Assembly (NCBI GenBank): GCA_963921195.1
Contig: OY992538.1
Span: 88,659,904-88,723,903, forward strand
DNA from: Pegoplata infirma
Taxonomy: Eukaryota; Arthropoda; Insecta; Diptera; Anthomyiidae
Direction: 5' to 3'
DNA: 64,000 nt
Under the pieces are notes generated by a model, which was not told where the DNA came from, did no database searches, and saw nothing but the letters and a program-made list of their open reading frames with translations. Positions 10,736 to 22,345 of this stretch are shown piece after piece. Position 1 is the stretch's first letter, and each line of letters opens with the position of its first letter. Made by a program: the position numbers and the translations under genes.

Positions 10736-10831
10736 ACTTTATGGGGTCCTAGACCAATATTTCGATGTGTTACAAACGGAATGACAAACTTATATATACC
10801 CTCTATCACTAGAGTGGAGGGTATAAAAAAA
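10736..10831 (-). mobile_element. DINE-1-like head, type 1, cut by foldback A
   Basis: Read on the minus strand: TATACCCTCCACTCTAGTG palindrome, AGAGGGTATATATAAG, TTTGTCATTCCG, a CATCGAAATATTGGTCTAGG block and CCCATAAAGTATA. There it stops, at the terminus of foldback A. In intact copies (29537, 45148) the same TA run continues to TTCTTGATCC. The foldback therefore sits in, or broke at, the DINE TA run. Confidence 0.75.
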
Positions 10832-11494
10832 ATATATAAAAAAAAATACTACTATTTACTTTTTGTATTAACTCCTATCTGCAAAACATGCGTAATGTGA
10901 CAATGATGACTGTAGAAAAAATCGGCCAAAGTGACATTTTGGGACACCTTCCACTTCTAGACAAAAATGTGGGCAATTCAATTTATTATTGCCCTCAAGT
11001 AATACAATTTTATCATTATTTAAAGAATTGTTTTATATACACGCCCGCAAAAGGGGTCGGGCCAAAAAAATGGAATTATTTAATTTCCTGAATCTAAGTG
11101 CGGAACTTTGAACTACTTCTGACACAAAAATTATTTATTTGTTTAACGGAATCTCAGAAAAAAACTGTAAAAATATAAGGTTTTTTTAGACGTTTCCTTA
11201 TTCTTCAGGGGGTTAAGTTGCACACTTTTCCAATTTTTTCTATTTTCTAACATAACCAGCCTATGACCATAAGACATATTCTTGCCAAACTTCATGAGTA
11301 CAGCTCTTTTATTTTTACTGCATTGTGCTTTCCAAATACAGATGGACGGACAATAAAGTGTCCCTTATTTTAGAAATGTTGAGACGGTACCCGCTCATTT
11401 TTTTCATTTGACTTAAAAATAACTCAGGAAAAATTTTACGCCCCTACGGCCAAGCCTTCCCAACTAGAGGGGGCTTAAAGAGCAAAAAAAAAAT
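10832..11494. other. No gene; unassigned DNA
   Basis: Two overlapping ORFs of about 65 codons have no recognisable motif and no coding-like composition. No repeat match was seen. Confidence 0.45.
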
Positions 11495-12610
11495 TGTTGG
11501 GCCATTCCAGAAAATTTAGCTCAAATTTTAGTCATTTTTGGAAATGGTGTCTCAGATTAATTTGAACCTTGACACATAGATAGCCCTCATAAATATGATA
11601 TATGTACCATATATCGTTTTTTTACATTTGGTGTATTTAACGAATTATGGCGGGTCAAAGATAGACTTTTTAAGTAAAATTAAGAAAAATGCATCACGTT
11701 TAAAGAGCTGTAACTTCTTAACCAATGACCCGATTTTCACAAATTTAGGCTCATGTGAAAGCTGGGGTTCTTCTTTTAGAAAATATTTTTAAAATAACAC
11801 AGTTTTTTTTACAGAAATGATGCAAAAATGCAAAAACATTTTTTATTTTCGAATATTTAAAAAAACACATCTTCGATTTTTTTTAAAAAAATTTTGGTGA
11901 AAAATAACAATGTTTTGTATAACATATTCAAAATTCAGAGTGGGATCTCCATGGGATCAAAAAATATTCTGTTTTAAGTACGAGGTTCTCATATTTTTCC
12001 CTTAGAAAATTTAAATTTCTAATGTTTTGAATGTTTTTCAAAATTTTAATAGTATAATTTTCTTTGAAAATTTAAATTTTTATATTGAAGAAACATAAAA
12101 TTTTAATTTTCTAAGGTAAAATTTAAGAACTTCGTACTAAAACCAGAATATTTTTTGACCCCATTGGGATCCCACTCTGAATTTTGGATATGTTGTACAA
12201 AACAGTATTGTTTATCACCAAACATTTTTTTAAAAAAATCGAAGATGTGTTTTTTTAAATATTCGCAAAAAAAAAATGTTTTTGAATTTTTGCAACACTT
12301 CTGAAAAAAAACCGTATGCTTTTGAAAATATTTCCTAAAAGAAGAAGAATTAAGCTTTCATATGAGCCATTACTTGTAATAATCGGATTACTACTTAAAA
12401 AGTTAAAGCACGTTAAACGTCATGTATTTTTCTGACTTTTGCTAAAAAAGTCGAACTTTGACCCGCGATTATTTGAAAACTACAGCAAATTTTGAAAATC
12501 CAAAAATGCAACATATCTCATATAAACGTGGATATCTATGAGCCAAATTCTCAGTGGCGTCCAAAGGCATGTTTCCGAACTGTGGGGCGAAAATTTTTGG
12601 AATTACCCTG
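11495..12610. mobile_element. Foldback element, family E
   Basis: Two arms of about 540 bp face each other around a centre near 12050. Matching landmarks are GAGTGGGATCTCCATGGGATC (left, shortened here to its ends) and GGGATCCCACTC (right), and TTTCACAAATTTAGGCTCAT against ATGAGCC...AATCGG on the right. The arms are diverged, so the copy is old. The outer ends, GGGCCATTCCAGAAAA and its counterpart TTTTGGAATTACCC, resemble the GGCATTCCA termini of foldbacks A, C and D. Confidence 0.75.
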
Positions 12611-12650
12611 TTTTTGATTTTTAATTTTTTTCGAAAAAAAATTTAGAGCC

Positions 12651-12780
12651 GTTGGGGTCCTACGGTAAAAAATTTTTAAAAAATATTCCTTTTAGTTTAG
12701 ACAAGCAACGGCCTTAGTTGCTATGTTGCTTTTAAAACATAACATATTTTTTTACATTTTTTTTACCGTAGGACCCCAAC
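12651..12780. mobile_element. Small palindromic element
   Basis: GTTGGGGTCCTACGGTAAAA at 12651 has its perfect complement at the right end (12759-12780, TTTTACCGTAGGACCCCAAC), with arms of about 22 bp plus A/T extension and a 60-bp loop. It looks like a MITE or the tip of a foldback. No clear target duplication. Confidence 0.6.
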
Positions 12781-14299
12781 TTTTTATTTACTGGAATAAT
12801 GGTCACACAAACTTAAAATTTAGAATGTGGGATCCTTTGCTGAAAAAAAAACAAATTTTTAAAATGTTGATTCTAAGGGGGTAAAAAGGGTAAAAAGTGC
12901 ACTTTTTGTCATTTCTTAAAATAATGAGCATCGAAACTTTAAGTTTTGAATGTAGAATCCTTCAGTGAAAAATAAATTCTGGAAAAATTACTTTTTGGAA
13001 ATTGCGCATCATAGTACCTTTTATAATAAGTACCTTTTATAAAAAGTACCTTTTATAAAAAGTACCTTTTATAAAAAGTACCTTTTATAAAAAGTACCTT
13101 TTATAAAAAGTACCTTTTTTAAAAAGTACCTTTTATAAAAAGTACCTTTTATAAAAAGTACCTTTTATCAAAAGTACCTTTTATAAAAAGTACATTTTAT
13201 AAAAAGTAACTTTTATAAAAAGTACCTTTTATAAAAATTACCGTTTATAAAAACTTCCTTTTATAAAAACTACCTTTTATAAAAAGTAACTTTTATAAAA
13301 AATACCTTTTATAAAAAGTACCTTTTATAAAAAGTACCTTTTATAAAAAGTACCTTTTATAAAAAGTACCTTTTATAAAAAGTACCTTTTATCAAAAGTA
13401 CCTTTTATAAAAAGTACCTTTTATAAAAAGTACCTTTTATAAAAAGTACCTTTTATAAAAAGTACCTTTTATAAAAAGTAATTTTTATAAAAAGTACCTT
13501 TAATAAAAAGTACCTTTTATAAAAAGTACCTTTTATAAAAAGTACCTTTTATAAAAAGTACCTTTTATAAAAAGTACCTTTTATAAAAAGTACCATTTAT
13601 AAAAAGTATCTTTTATAAAAAGTATCTTTTATAAAAAGTACCTTTTATAAAAAGTACCTTTTATAAAATGTACCTTATATAAAAGAACCGTTTATAAAAA
13701 GTACCTTTTAAAAAAAGTACCTCTTATAAAAAGTACCTTTTATAAAAAGTACCTTTAATAAGAAGTATCTAAAGTGCACTTTTTAGTACATTTTTATTTC
13801 CTGAAATAAAATTCATAGAAACTTTTCATATTTCCTGAAATTATGGTCCTAGAATCTTAAAATTTGTAATGTAGGAGAATTCGGTAAAAAAACATTTTAA
13901 TACTTTATGGAAATTCCGCTTCTTAGTAGGGTAAAATGCCTAAAAAAAGTGTATTTGCGGTACTTTTGATATTTTCTGCCGTTGTGGTTCTAGAAGCTTA
14001 AAACTAGGAATGTAAAATCCTTTTTGTACTTTTTATATTTGCTGAAACAATGATCATAGAAAATTGAAATATGGATCCTTCGGTGAAGAAAAAAAAATCT
14101 GGAAAATGTACTTTTTGGAAATTCCGTTTCTAAAGGGGGTAAGAAAGTGTACTTTTGGTACTTTTTTTGTTCCTATAATAATGACCTTAGAAGCTTGAGT
14201 TTTGGAATGTAGGATCCTTCGGTGAAAAAAAATATTCGCTAAAGTATTTTAAAAAAATTCCGTCTCTAGAGGTGTAAAAAATTGTTTTTTGGTACTTTT
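12781..14299. repeat. Left arm of composite F: ~130-bp subrepeats with an embedded satellite
   Basis: Diverged tandem units of about 130 bp flank the 16-bp array on both sides. Each unit carries GAATGTAGGATCCTTCGGTG-like sequence, a TTTTTGGAAATTCCG block, a G-rich AAGGGGGTAAA block and a GTACTTTT block. The same units appear inverted at 21530-21950 and in longer form at 22346-23057, so this is one arm of a large inverted structure. Confidence 0.7.
13013..13769 (+). repeat. Tandem array of 16-bp unit AGTACCTTTTATAAAA
   Basis: About 47 head-to-tail units with few substitutions. Most of the array is identical from unit to unit, pointing to recent expansion. The reverse-complement array lies at 21953-22345. 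Confidence 0.95.
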
Positions 14300-14790
14300 A
14301 AAATGAAACTTACATGGAACGAAAAGAGATGGAACTGGAAATGAAATGGACTAGTACGGGGAACGAAATTGAATTGATCTGGGAACAATATGATACTTTT
14401 TACTTAAATTTTTCGTATTTAACTTTTTTTACTCTATATTTTTTCTCTCTATGTTTTTTCGGTCAAACTTATTTTCAATTTCTTTTTTCACTGAAATATT
14501 TATTCACTCAAAATTCAAAATTCCGATATAAGGGCTCGAAAATTGTCAATATCTTCTTTCACCGGAACGAACATGATAACGTACCAGCGAAGTTAGTCAA
14601 ATATTATTGTTTAAATTATTCATTGAAATATTATTTTATGAAAGATTTTAACGTCCACAAGTAAATAAAACAAAGACTACGTAGGGGATTTTTTTTTAAA
14701 TCGGTAGAGTTATTCCGATCCTTCAATTATCCGTTATTCAATACAACTGGTAACGAAGTACCGGGATTGTAAGCTAGTTATAATATAAAT
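14300..14790 (+). mobile_element. Composite F left arm: core and Helitron-like 3' terminus
   Basis: From ATGAAACTTACATGGAACGA the sequence runs through GGGCTCGAAAATTGTCAATA and ACCGGAACGAACATGATAAC to the terminus GGTAACGAAGTACCGGG followed by CTAGTT (about 14755-14790). The same order occurs inverted at 21205-21540 and alone at 35975-36226. A 116-codon ORF here is a chance reading frame of this repeat. The GC hairpin followed by CTAG/T is typical of Helitron 3' ends. Confidence 0.6.
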
Positions 14791-15000
14791 TACTTGAAAT
14801 CTGTAAATGAGGCGTAGACTTAAAAAAGGTATTTTTGTCCCTAAAATACAAATTCTTGTTTCACAAATTTTGGGAAGTTACAGTGAGTAAGTAGATACAC
14901 ATAGAGACTTTCTTTAAACTAGACTTTTCTTTCCCTAAATCTACTCTACAATTCATCCTTTTGCACATTTACTCCATCTTACCAGCAAAAAAACACTTAA
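14791..15000. other. No feature recognised
   Basis: Short spacer between the F terminus and the next inverted repeat. Confidence 0.4.
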
Positions 15001-15367
15001 AAAAATATGTCAATATCTGTTTGTAGTTTATTTAAAAAGTTTTACGTTTTGTCGCTTTTAAAAGAAAAACCTCTTGTTTAACGTTCAGTTTTTTCAAATG
15101 ACAATTTCTGTTATTTGTTTCAAAAATAACAACATAAAAAACAAAGGTTTTCATTAGCATTAAATTTTTAAAGTCTTTTATTTTTGTTCTGTAAGTAAAA
15201 ATAAGTGATTCTTCTTTAATTTTTAATGATTTGTGTTCGTTATTTGTTTTTTTGGCATTTTGTAAAGATAAATCATTAGTTTTTATGTACTTGTGTGGGG
15301 TATTTTATTTTGTAAAAAAAAAAAAATCAAAAAACTATTTATAGAAATATAAAAACATATTTGTATC

Positions 15368-15435
15368 AAGTGACTTTGGCAAGATGGGTAGAGTGTCTGG
15401 CCAGAATGTAGTTGTTTGCGGGATCGATTCCACAA
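15368..15435 (+). other. tRNA-like segment (possible SINE head)
   Basis: TGGCAAGATGGG resembles a pol III A box and GCGGGATCGATTCCAC, 40 bp on, matches the B box GGTTCGANTCC with one change. A tRNA fold is incomplete: the acceptor stem does not pair. It may be a decayed tRNA-derived SINE carried in the foldback, or a coincidence. Confidence 0.3.
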
Positions 15436-15574
15436 AAATTGTATTAAAAATTTTTTAAAATAAAATTCAATAGAAAAATTGTAAAAATAACCTACGAAAT
15501 CATTAATTTTTAATGTTTTCGTAGGTAATTTTTTTTTTAATTTGTTGGTAAAAATATCACAACAATCATTAATA

Positions 15575-16403
15575 ATACCCTACACCACTATGTGGTACAG
15601 GGTATATTCAGGTTGTGCTGATGTTTGTAACTACCCGAAATATTGGTCCTACACATACCTTCAAGTATACCGATCGACTCAGAATTACTTTTTGAGTCGA
15701 TTTAGCGATGTCCGTCCGTCTGTCCGTCAGTCCGTCTGTCCGTCTATCGGTTTAAGCACGATACAGGTCGCAATTTTCAGTCAATTGACTTTAAATTTGA
15801 AACTTAAGCATCTGTTGGCCTAAGGACAAAGCCTTTTGAAATTGGAGAACATCGGTCCATGTTAAGACCCATCCCCCATACAAGCGCCCCCTTTAGATTC
15901 GGCTTAATGACTCTAATGACCGTATTATAATAGATAGCGCTTTAAAGTTTAGCAGGTTATCAAATTTTGTATGCACGAATCATAATTCCAAATTTCAAAG
16001 GAATCGGATCACACCTCCTGGTAGTAACCATACAAGCCACCCTCCCGATATTCACATAATTCCCTCAAAATTTATAAAAATGAAAATATTTGATAAAAAT
16101 TTAATTTTTAGGTGTTAAACGTGTACCTTAGTTACCTAATCAAATCGGAATATAATCGGACCATTTTTGGACTAAGTCCCCTTCATAAAAATTTCGACCA
16201 ATAATCAGTTAAATCGGTATATTGACAAAAAAAATAAACCAACTCCACTAAAATTCGATCTGTGTGTATTTTCTACACTAAATAAAGATCTAACAAAATA
16301 CAGATCCGATCGGTCCATGTTTGGACTTTGGACCCACTTTCCGGAAAACACTGGTGTAGGGTATCTTATGGTCGGGCTTGACCGACTATAACTTTCTTAC
16401 TTG
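15575..16403 (+). mobile_element. DINE-1-like (Helentron) element, type 2, full length
   Basis: Starts with the ATACCCTACACCACTATGTG palindrome head, passes GACTCAGAATTACTTTTTGAG and the GTCC/GTCT microsatellite (about 15705-15750), and ends with GGTGTAGGGTATC, a GGTCGG/CCGAC hairpin and CTTTCTTACTTG before a T-run. This head-microsatellite-hairpin order is that of non-autonomous Helentrons of flies (DINE-1, mini-me). It carries no ORF. About 45 bp (TTTTTAATGTTTTCGTAGG and onward) is repeated on both sides, before 15550 and after 16404. Confidence 0.8.
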
Positions 16404-17278
16404 TTTTTAATGTTTTCGTAGGTTATTTTTTTTTTTTTTTGAATTTGTTGGTATTAAAATAAAAGTGAAGTTATTTTTAATGCTCAATGTTATTTATTTT
16501 AGAAAATTTTATTAACAGTAAAAAATAAATGTTGATGTTTGTTAAAACAAATGAATAATTACTGAAATGGATTTCAATTATTTTATCAATTGTTTTAAAT
16601 GTATTTTTTGTTTGTTCTTGCCTACAAAATATTTTGAGTAAATAATCGCCAAAAACCCTTTGGCAAGTATACTTGCCTGTGGTCGTCAAAGGGTTAAAAA
16701 ATCGTAATGGTTGTGTTTTTTTTGTGTACTTTTAATAAAAAGGAGATTGTAATAAAAACGAAAATAAGTGAAAAATGAACGGCCCCTACAGTCAAAATAT
16801 TTTGTAGGCAAAAACAAATTAAATAGATATTTAAAACAAGTGATCAAACATTTTAAAACCATCCCAGTAATTATTCATTTGTTTTAACAAACACCAAAGT
16901 CACTTAATACAAACATGTTTTTATATTTCTATACATAGCTTTTTGAATTTTTTGTCTAAAAAAAATAACCAACACAAGTAGGTAAAAACTAACAACTTTT
17001 CTTTAAAAAATGCCAACAATTTAAAAAAAAAATACGTACACAAATCATTAAATATTAAATATTAAAGAAGAAACACTTATTTTTACTTACAGAGCAAAAA
17101 TAAATGTCTTAAATAATTGAATGCTAACGAAAGTCTTTTTTTTTATGTTGTTATTTTTGAAACAATGAACAGAAATAGTCACTTAATAAAACTGAACATT
17201 AAACATATGTTTTTTCTTTTAAAAATGACAAAACGTAAAACTTTTAAAATAAGCTACAAACAGTTAACGACATAATAT

Positions 17279-17744
17279 TTTAAGTATAAATATGAATAGT
17301 AAAGAACAACAAAATACGACTCAAAACAGACTTCCAGTGAAAGTGGAGGCAATAAAATCATTGAATTTTTTAAGCATTAAGTTTTTGGTACGTTCTCATC
17401 TTATTTTTAAATCTTGATTAAAACCCAGTATGTAGCCTACTTTAGATCAATATCATTATTGTATTTGTTGTCTAATACACATGTATAATATAAGCCTCGT
17501 TCATTATCCGTACATTTTAGTTAATGACTTTTCTTGATTTTCTTTAAAGTCAACCAACCCATTCAAAATGATAAATTAGGTACTATCTTAGATAATGAAC
17601 AATACACGAGAATAAGCATGTACAATTTTTCTACTTGACAATGACAACAAAAACAAAAAAATATATTAGAAGAAGATACACATTACCCATACAGGTAAAG
17701 AGATACAGTGAACACAAAATATGTTGATATTAAGTTGAAATCTG
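17279..17744. other. No gene; unassigned AT-rich DNA
   Basis: Between foldback G and the ~37-bp satellite. No repeat match and no credible ORF. Confidence 0.45.
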
Positions 17745-19088
17745 AAAATTTTTCTTAACGAATTTTTTTCTAAGAAAAATTTCTCAGAATCTTAGAAATT
17801 TTTCATTGGAAAAACCTCTCTGAAACAGAAAAATTTTTCAATAAGAAAAATCTTTCAAAATCTGATAAAAAATTTTATACGAAAAATTTCTCAGAACCTG
17901 AGAAACTTTCTATTCAAAAAATTTATCAGAATTAGAGAATTTTTTTTTGCGAAAAATATCTCAGAAACTGAGAAAAAAATTTTATGGGAAAAATGTTTTA
18001 GAATCTGACAAACTTTCTGTATGCAAAATGTATCAGAATCTTAGAATCAAAAAAAAAAATTCTATACAAAAAAATGTCCTAGAATCTGAAGGATTTTCTA
18101 TAGTAAAAAAACTTCTAAGGATCTGAACAATATTCAAGAAGGAAAATTACTCAATATCTGAAAAATTTTCTATACGTGAAATGTCTCAGAATCTGGGACA
18201 TTTTCTACACAAAAAAGTCTCAGAATCTGATAAATTTCATATACGAAAAATTTCTCAAAGCATTAGAAATTTTCTCCTTAAAAAATGCCCCCGAATTTGA
18301 GAAATTTTTTATACAAAAATTGTCTCAGAGTCTAAGAAATTTTATTTAGAAAAATGTCTCAGAAACTGAAATTTGAAAATGTTTCAGAATCTGAAATATT
18401 TCTATACGAAAAATGTCTCAGAATCTAAGAACTTTTCTATATGAAAAATTTCTTAGAATCTAAGAAATTTTCGATATACATTTGAAACAAAAATTAACTC
18501 AGATTCTGAGAAGTTTTCTATATCTCCGAATCTTAGAATTTTTCTATATCAAAAAAGTCTTAGGATCTAAGAAATTTTCTATGTGAAAAATTTCTCAGAG
18601 ACTGAGAAATTTTCTATTCGAAAAGTGTCTCTGAATTTAAGAAATTTTCTATACGAAAAATGTACCAGAATCTGAGAAATTTTGTATACGAAAAATAACT
18701 CAGAATCTGAAAAATTTTCTATACAAAAAAATGTCTCAAAATCTGAGGAATTTTCTTTACGGAAAATAAGTTAGAATCTAAGAAATTTTTGATACGAAAA
18801 TTGTCTCAGAATCCGAGAAATTTTCTGTATGAAAAATTTATCAGAAACTGAGAATTTTTCTGCATAAAAAATGTCTCAGAATCTGAGAAATTTTCTAAAT
18901 GAAAAATGTCTTAGGATATAAAAAAATTTTCTATACGAAAAATTTCTCAGAATCTGAGAAGTTCTCTATACGAAAAGTGTAACTAAATGCTAGAAATTTT
19001 TTATACGGAAAATCTTTCAATATCGGAGAAATTTCTATAAGAAATGTTTCTCAATTTTCATTTTTCATTTCGAAAAATGTCTTAAAAT
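17745..19088 (+). repeat. ~37-bp satellite H, array 1
   Basis: Diverged tandem units of about 35-40 bp, each with a TCTCAGAATCTGAGA palindrome, then AATTTTCTATACGAAAAA. Units differ by many substitutions, so this array is old. It resumes at 21055 after the hAT-like insertion. Short Ser/Lys-rich ORFs here are satellite reading frames, not genes. Confidence 0.9.
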
Positions 19089-21054
19089 CAGTGTTGGCTA
19101 CCGTTACCCTTTCAATACCGTTACCGATTAAAAACCCTTTAATATTGACTACCGTTACCGTTACCAATACCGAAATAAAAAACTTTAAATACCGTTACCG
19201 ATAAAAAACCATTACCTTTATTCGAATTTTTACCGGTATTATAACGGTTTTGTTTCGGTTGTCTAAATATTACTTATTTTAAATTTTTTTGCAGATAAAA
19301 AACAAAGTAAAATATTTTAAATGTACGTAAAATAAAACAAAAAATTTTTGTTCATTGCAAATCTGTTAATAATTTTCACATATAGAGTTTCATTGACTAT
19401 TAACTGAATAAATTTGACATTAAAAGTTTTTCTGATGATAACTGGATTATATGAAACTAGTAAAAAACGAACCAAGATGTCTTAAAATTTTTAGAAAAAT
19501 TAAATTATTCTCTCACACTTTTCTCAAATCAAAACCATATATAGCAAATCGCATTGTTATTTGGACAAAAATAATGAGGAAATAGGTCCAACCAATAATC
19601 ACATTAACTAAATTTAGACAAAGAATATGTCTAAATCGGCACAACCAATGACCACATTCCCAATTTACATAAAAAATTCCGAAGAGAAAAGTGAGTGCCA
19701 CTTATTGTAAACATTCTTATTATGAATGTGCCAAATCGTTAGTGTTGCTGGCAGTGTCATCCGCGCAGGTAAGCGTGGATAGGTGGTTATCTGGAGTTTA
19801 ATACATTATTAGTCCAAGTCGTACACTCAGAAAAAAACTGTGTCAAAAAATCAGAAAAACAACATCTTTCAGTTTGAATTAGAAAACTTCGACCAGATTT
19901 TTTGTCAAAATGAATACTTTAAATTTAACTAAATTCTCCATTATGTTTAAAAACTAAAAAATATTTGTTGGTATTTTTACTGACTTTGTTTGCTGATTTT
20001 AACAAAATGTTTGTTTAAATTTTGGGAGATTATTTTATTATGTTACAAACTTTTTTTGTTGGCTTTTTCTTAATTTTTATCTAATTTAAACAATTAAAAC
20101 TAAAAATTGTCCAAATTTAAAAAAAAACCGCTAACTTGTTTGATACTTTTACAGAAATATTTAGTTGTCCTGTTTTTAAGAAAATTTTCTTAAAAAATTT
20201 CTTGAAAAAATAAAAATAAAAAATCACTACAAAAAAAATTGTCACTTTTTTGTCTTTTTAAGAATTATTGTGTTGCTAATTTCTTGTGCGCTATTTTTGC
20301 CCAGAACTACGGCTTCCCCCTTCTTCATCTCCCTTCCGGAAATGTCTGTTTTTTTTTGGTTAAACGTTGGTTTATATAAAGGATTCGGCACAGCCGAATT
20401 AAACTCTCTTACTAGTTCTTTATTGCGTCCTTTGAAACAGTTTTTTAAAAATAAAAAAACTTTTCTACTTAAATAAAATACAATTTCGATTCTCCGGCTG
20501 TTTATCTAAAATCAGCAGATTTTTCTGCTTAAATAAGCATATTTATCTGCCGTCTTTACAGATTTTTTCTACAGACTCTACCCAGTTAATCCAGACAGAA
20601 ATTTAGCAAACCGCGTCAGCTAAAATCAGCAGATTTCTCAAATGGCTCAAATTCAGATTTTTCGAATGGCTTAAAATGCAGATTTTTCTGCTGATTGGAC
20701 AGAGACATTTCATAAACATGTAAAAAATAAAAAATTTATTTGTTGAATTACAATATTGCGTGAAATTTTAATAAGACTCTAAGGTTATTAATACTATATA
20801 ATTAGGTGTTAAAAATGCACTAAATATAAGTTTTTTTTTGGATTTTTTACGTGTTTTTAACAAATTTGTGACTTTTTTACATTTTGGGTAAATTTTATTC
20901 ATAATACCGGTACGTACCGGTATCGTTGTTTCGGCAACGGTTTGTCGTTACCGAAATAATATAAAATACCGTTACCTTTACCGTTACCGATATAATAAAT
21001 ATGTAATACCAATACCGTTACCAATACCGTTATTCGTTTCGGTAGCCAACCCTG
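19089..21054. mobile_element. hAT-like element (non-autonomous), 8-bp target duplication
   Basis: Termini CAGTGTTGGCTACCG and CGGTAGCCAACCCTG are inverted copies and fit the hAT CAGNG start. The 8 bp CTTAAAAT stands directly on both sides (19081-19088 and 21055-21062). Both ends carry dense repeats of TACCGTTACC, a likely transposase-binding array. The 1966-bp interior has no transposase ORF; it includes a DINE-type 3' end (20375-20428). It sits inside satellite H. Confidence 0.9.
20375..20428 (+). mobile_element. DINE-1-like 3' end inside the hAT-like element
   Basis: ATAAAGGATTCGGCACAGCC, then GAATTAAACTCTCTTACTAG, matches the 3' hairpin and terminus of the type-1 copy at 30150-30193. The upstream part is not recognisable. 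Confidence 0.6.
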
Positions 21055-21204
21055 CTTAAAATCAAAGAAATTTTCGTTACGGCAAATGTCTCAGAATCTA
21101 AAAAATACGAAAATTAATTTCTATACAAAAAATTTATTAGAAACTGAGAATTTTTCTGTACAAAAAATTTCTCAGAATATAAGAAATTTTCTACAGAAAA
21201 TAGA
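21055..21204 (+). repeat. Satellite H array 1, continued
   Basis: Same ~37-bp unit and orientation as before the hAT-like insertion. Begins with the duplicated CTTAAAAT. Confidence 0.8.
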
Positions 21205-21952
21205 TTTATACATAACTTGCACGCCCGGCGTAACTTCGTTACCGTAGAAAAATATTTCAATGAATAATTTAAACAATAAAATTTGATTAACTTCGCTGGC
21301 TGTTCGTTCCGGGGAAGAAAGATGTTGACAATTTTCGAGCCCTAATGTTGGGATTTTGGATTTTGATTGAATAAATATTTCAGTGAAAAAAGAAATTGCA
21401 ATAAAAAAAAGTAAAACACGAAAAATTTGTGTAACAAATATAATTCCACATTGTTCCCTGCTCTATTCCGTTTTGTTCCCCGTTCTACTCCATTTCTTTT
21501 CCAATTCTATCTCCTTCTTCTAAGGCCATTATTATAGGAACAAAAAAAGTACCAAAAGTACACTTTATTACCCCCATTAGAAACGGAATTTCCAAAAAGT
21601 AACTCTTCCAGAATGTTTTTTCTTCACTGAAGGATCCTATAATACATATTTCAATTATCTAGGGTCATTGTTTCAACAAATATTAAAAGTACAAAAAGTA
21701 TACTTTTTATCCCCGTTAAGAAACGGAATTTCCAAAAAGTACTTTTCTCAATATTTTTTTCCACCGAAGGATTTTACATTCCAAATTTCAAGTTTCTGTG
21801 ACCATTATATCAGGAAATAAATAAGTAAACTTTTAACCCCTTTATTTTCCGAGAGGCGAACTTTTCAAATGTCATGTTTCTATGATTATTATTTCAAAAA
21901 GTAAAAAAGTACCAAAAAGTGTACATTCGGTACTTTTAACAACAGGTATTTT
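21205..21952 (-). mobile_element. Composite F right arm: terminus, core and subrepeats
   Basis: Inverted counterpart of 13770-14790: CGGTAACGAAGTTACG terminus (as reverse complement), GTTCGTTCCGGGG, AATTTTCGAGCCC and the GAAATTCCG/GATCCT subrepeats. Together with the left arm it brackets about 6.4 kb. Confidence 0.7.
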
Positions 21953-22345
21953 TTAAAGAATGTACTTTTTATAAAAGGTACTTTTAATAAAAGGTACTTT
22001 TAATAAAAGGTACTTTTAATAAAAGGTTCTTTTAATAACAGGTACTTTTTACAAAAGGTACTTTTTGTAAAACGTACTTTTTACCAAAGGTACTTTTTAT
22101 AAAAGTTACTTTTTATAAAAGGTACTTTTTATGAAAGGTACTGTGTATTAAAGGTTCTTTTTATTAAAGGTACTTTTATAAAAGGTACTTTTTATAAAAG
22201 GTACTTTTTATAAAAGGTACTTTTTATAAAAGGTACTTTTTATAAAAGGTACTTTTTATAAAAGGTACTTTTTATAAAAGGTACTTTTTATAAAAGGTAC
22301 TTTTTATAAAAGGTACTTTTTATAAAAGTTACTTTTTATAAAATT
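21953..22345 (-). repeat. Tandem array of the 16-bp unit, inverted
   Basis: About 24 units of AAAAGGTACTTTTTAT, the exact reverse complement of the unit at 13013-13769. The second half is nearly homogeneous, the first half diverged. Confidence 0.95.

Larger units (their letters stand above)
4317..10736. mobile_element. Foldback element, family A copy 1, split by a LINE
   Basis: The left arm (4317-5127) and right arm (9387-10736) are inverted copies. CTTCCCCAGGCATCTA at ~4984 matches TAGATGCCTGGGGAAG at ~9614, and AAACGTTGTCCAAC occurs in complementary form near 4395 and 10203. The right arm reaches the terminus TGGAATGCCCCATATA; the left arm lacks about the outermost 190 bp. The LINE at 5128-9386 and a 281-bp palindromic MITE at 10255-10535 are later insertions. 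A second copy (42089-43440) lacks both insertions and shows the undisturbed target sequence. Confidence 0.8.
15001..17278. mobile_element. Foldback element, family G, interrupted
   Basis: The left arm (15001-15382) and right arm (16908-17278) are diverged inverted copies. GTTTTACGTTTTGTC pairs with GACAAAACGTAAAAC, and GTATCAAGTGACTTTGG pairs with CCAAAGTCACTTAATAC. The loop contains a tRNA-like segment, a DINE-like insertion (15575-16403) and a second, inner inverted repeat (about 16530-16650 with 16785-16905, sharing CAAAATATTTTGTAGGCA). Confidence 0.75.

Noticed and set aside
13013..13769. CRISPR-like regular repeats
   Set aside because: Units are contiguous 16-mers without unique spacers in a eukaryotic transposon context; this is a satellite.
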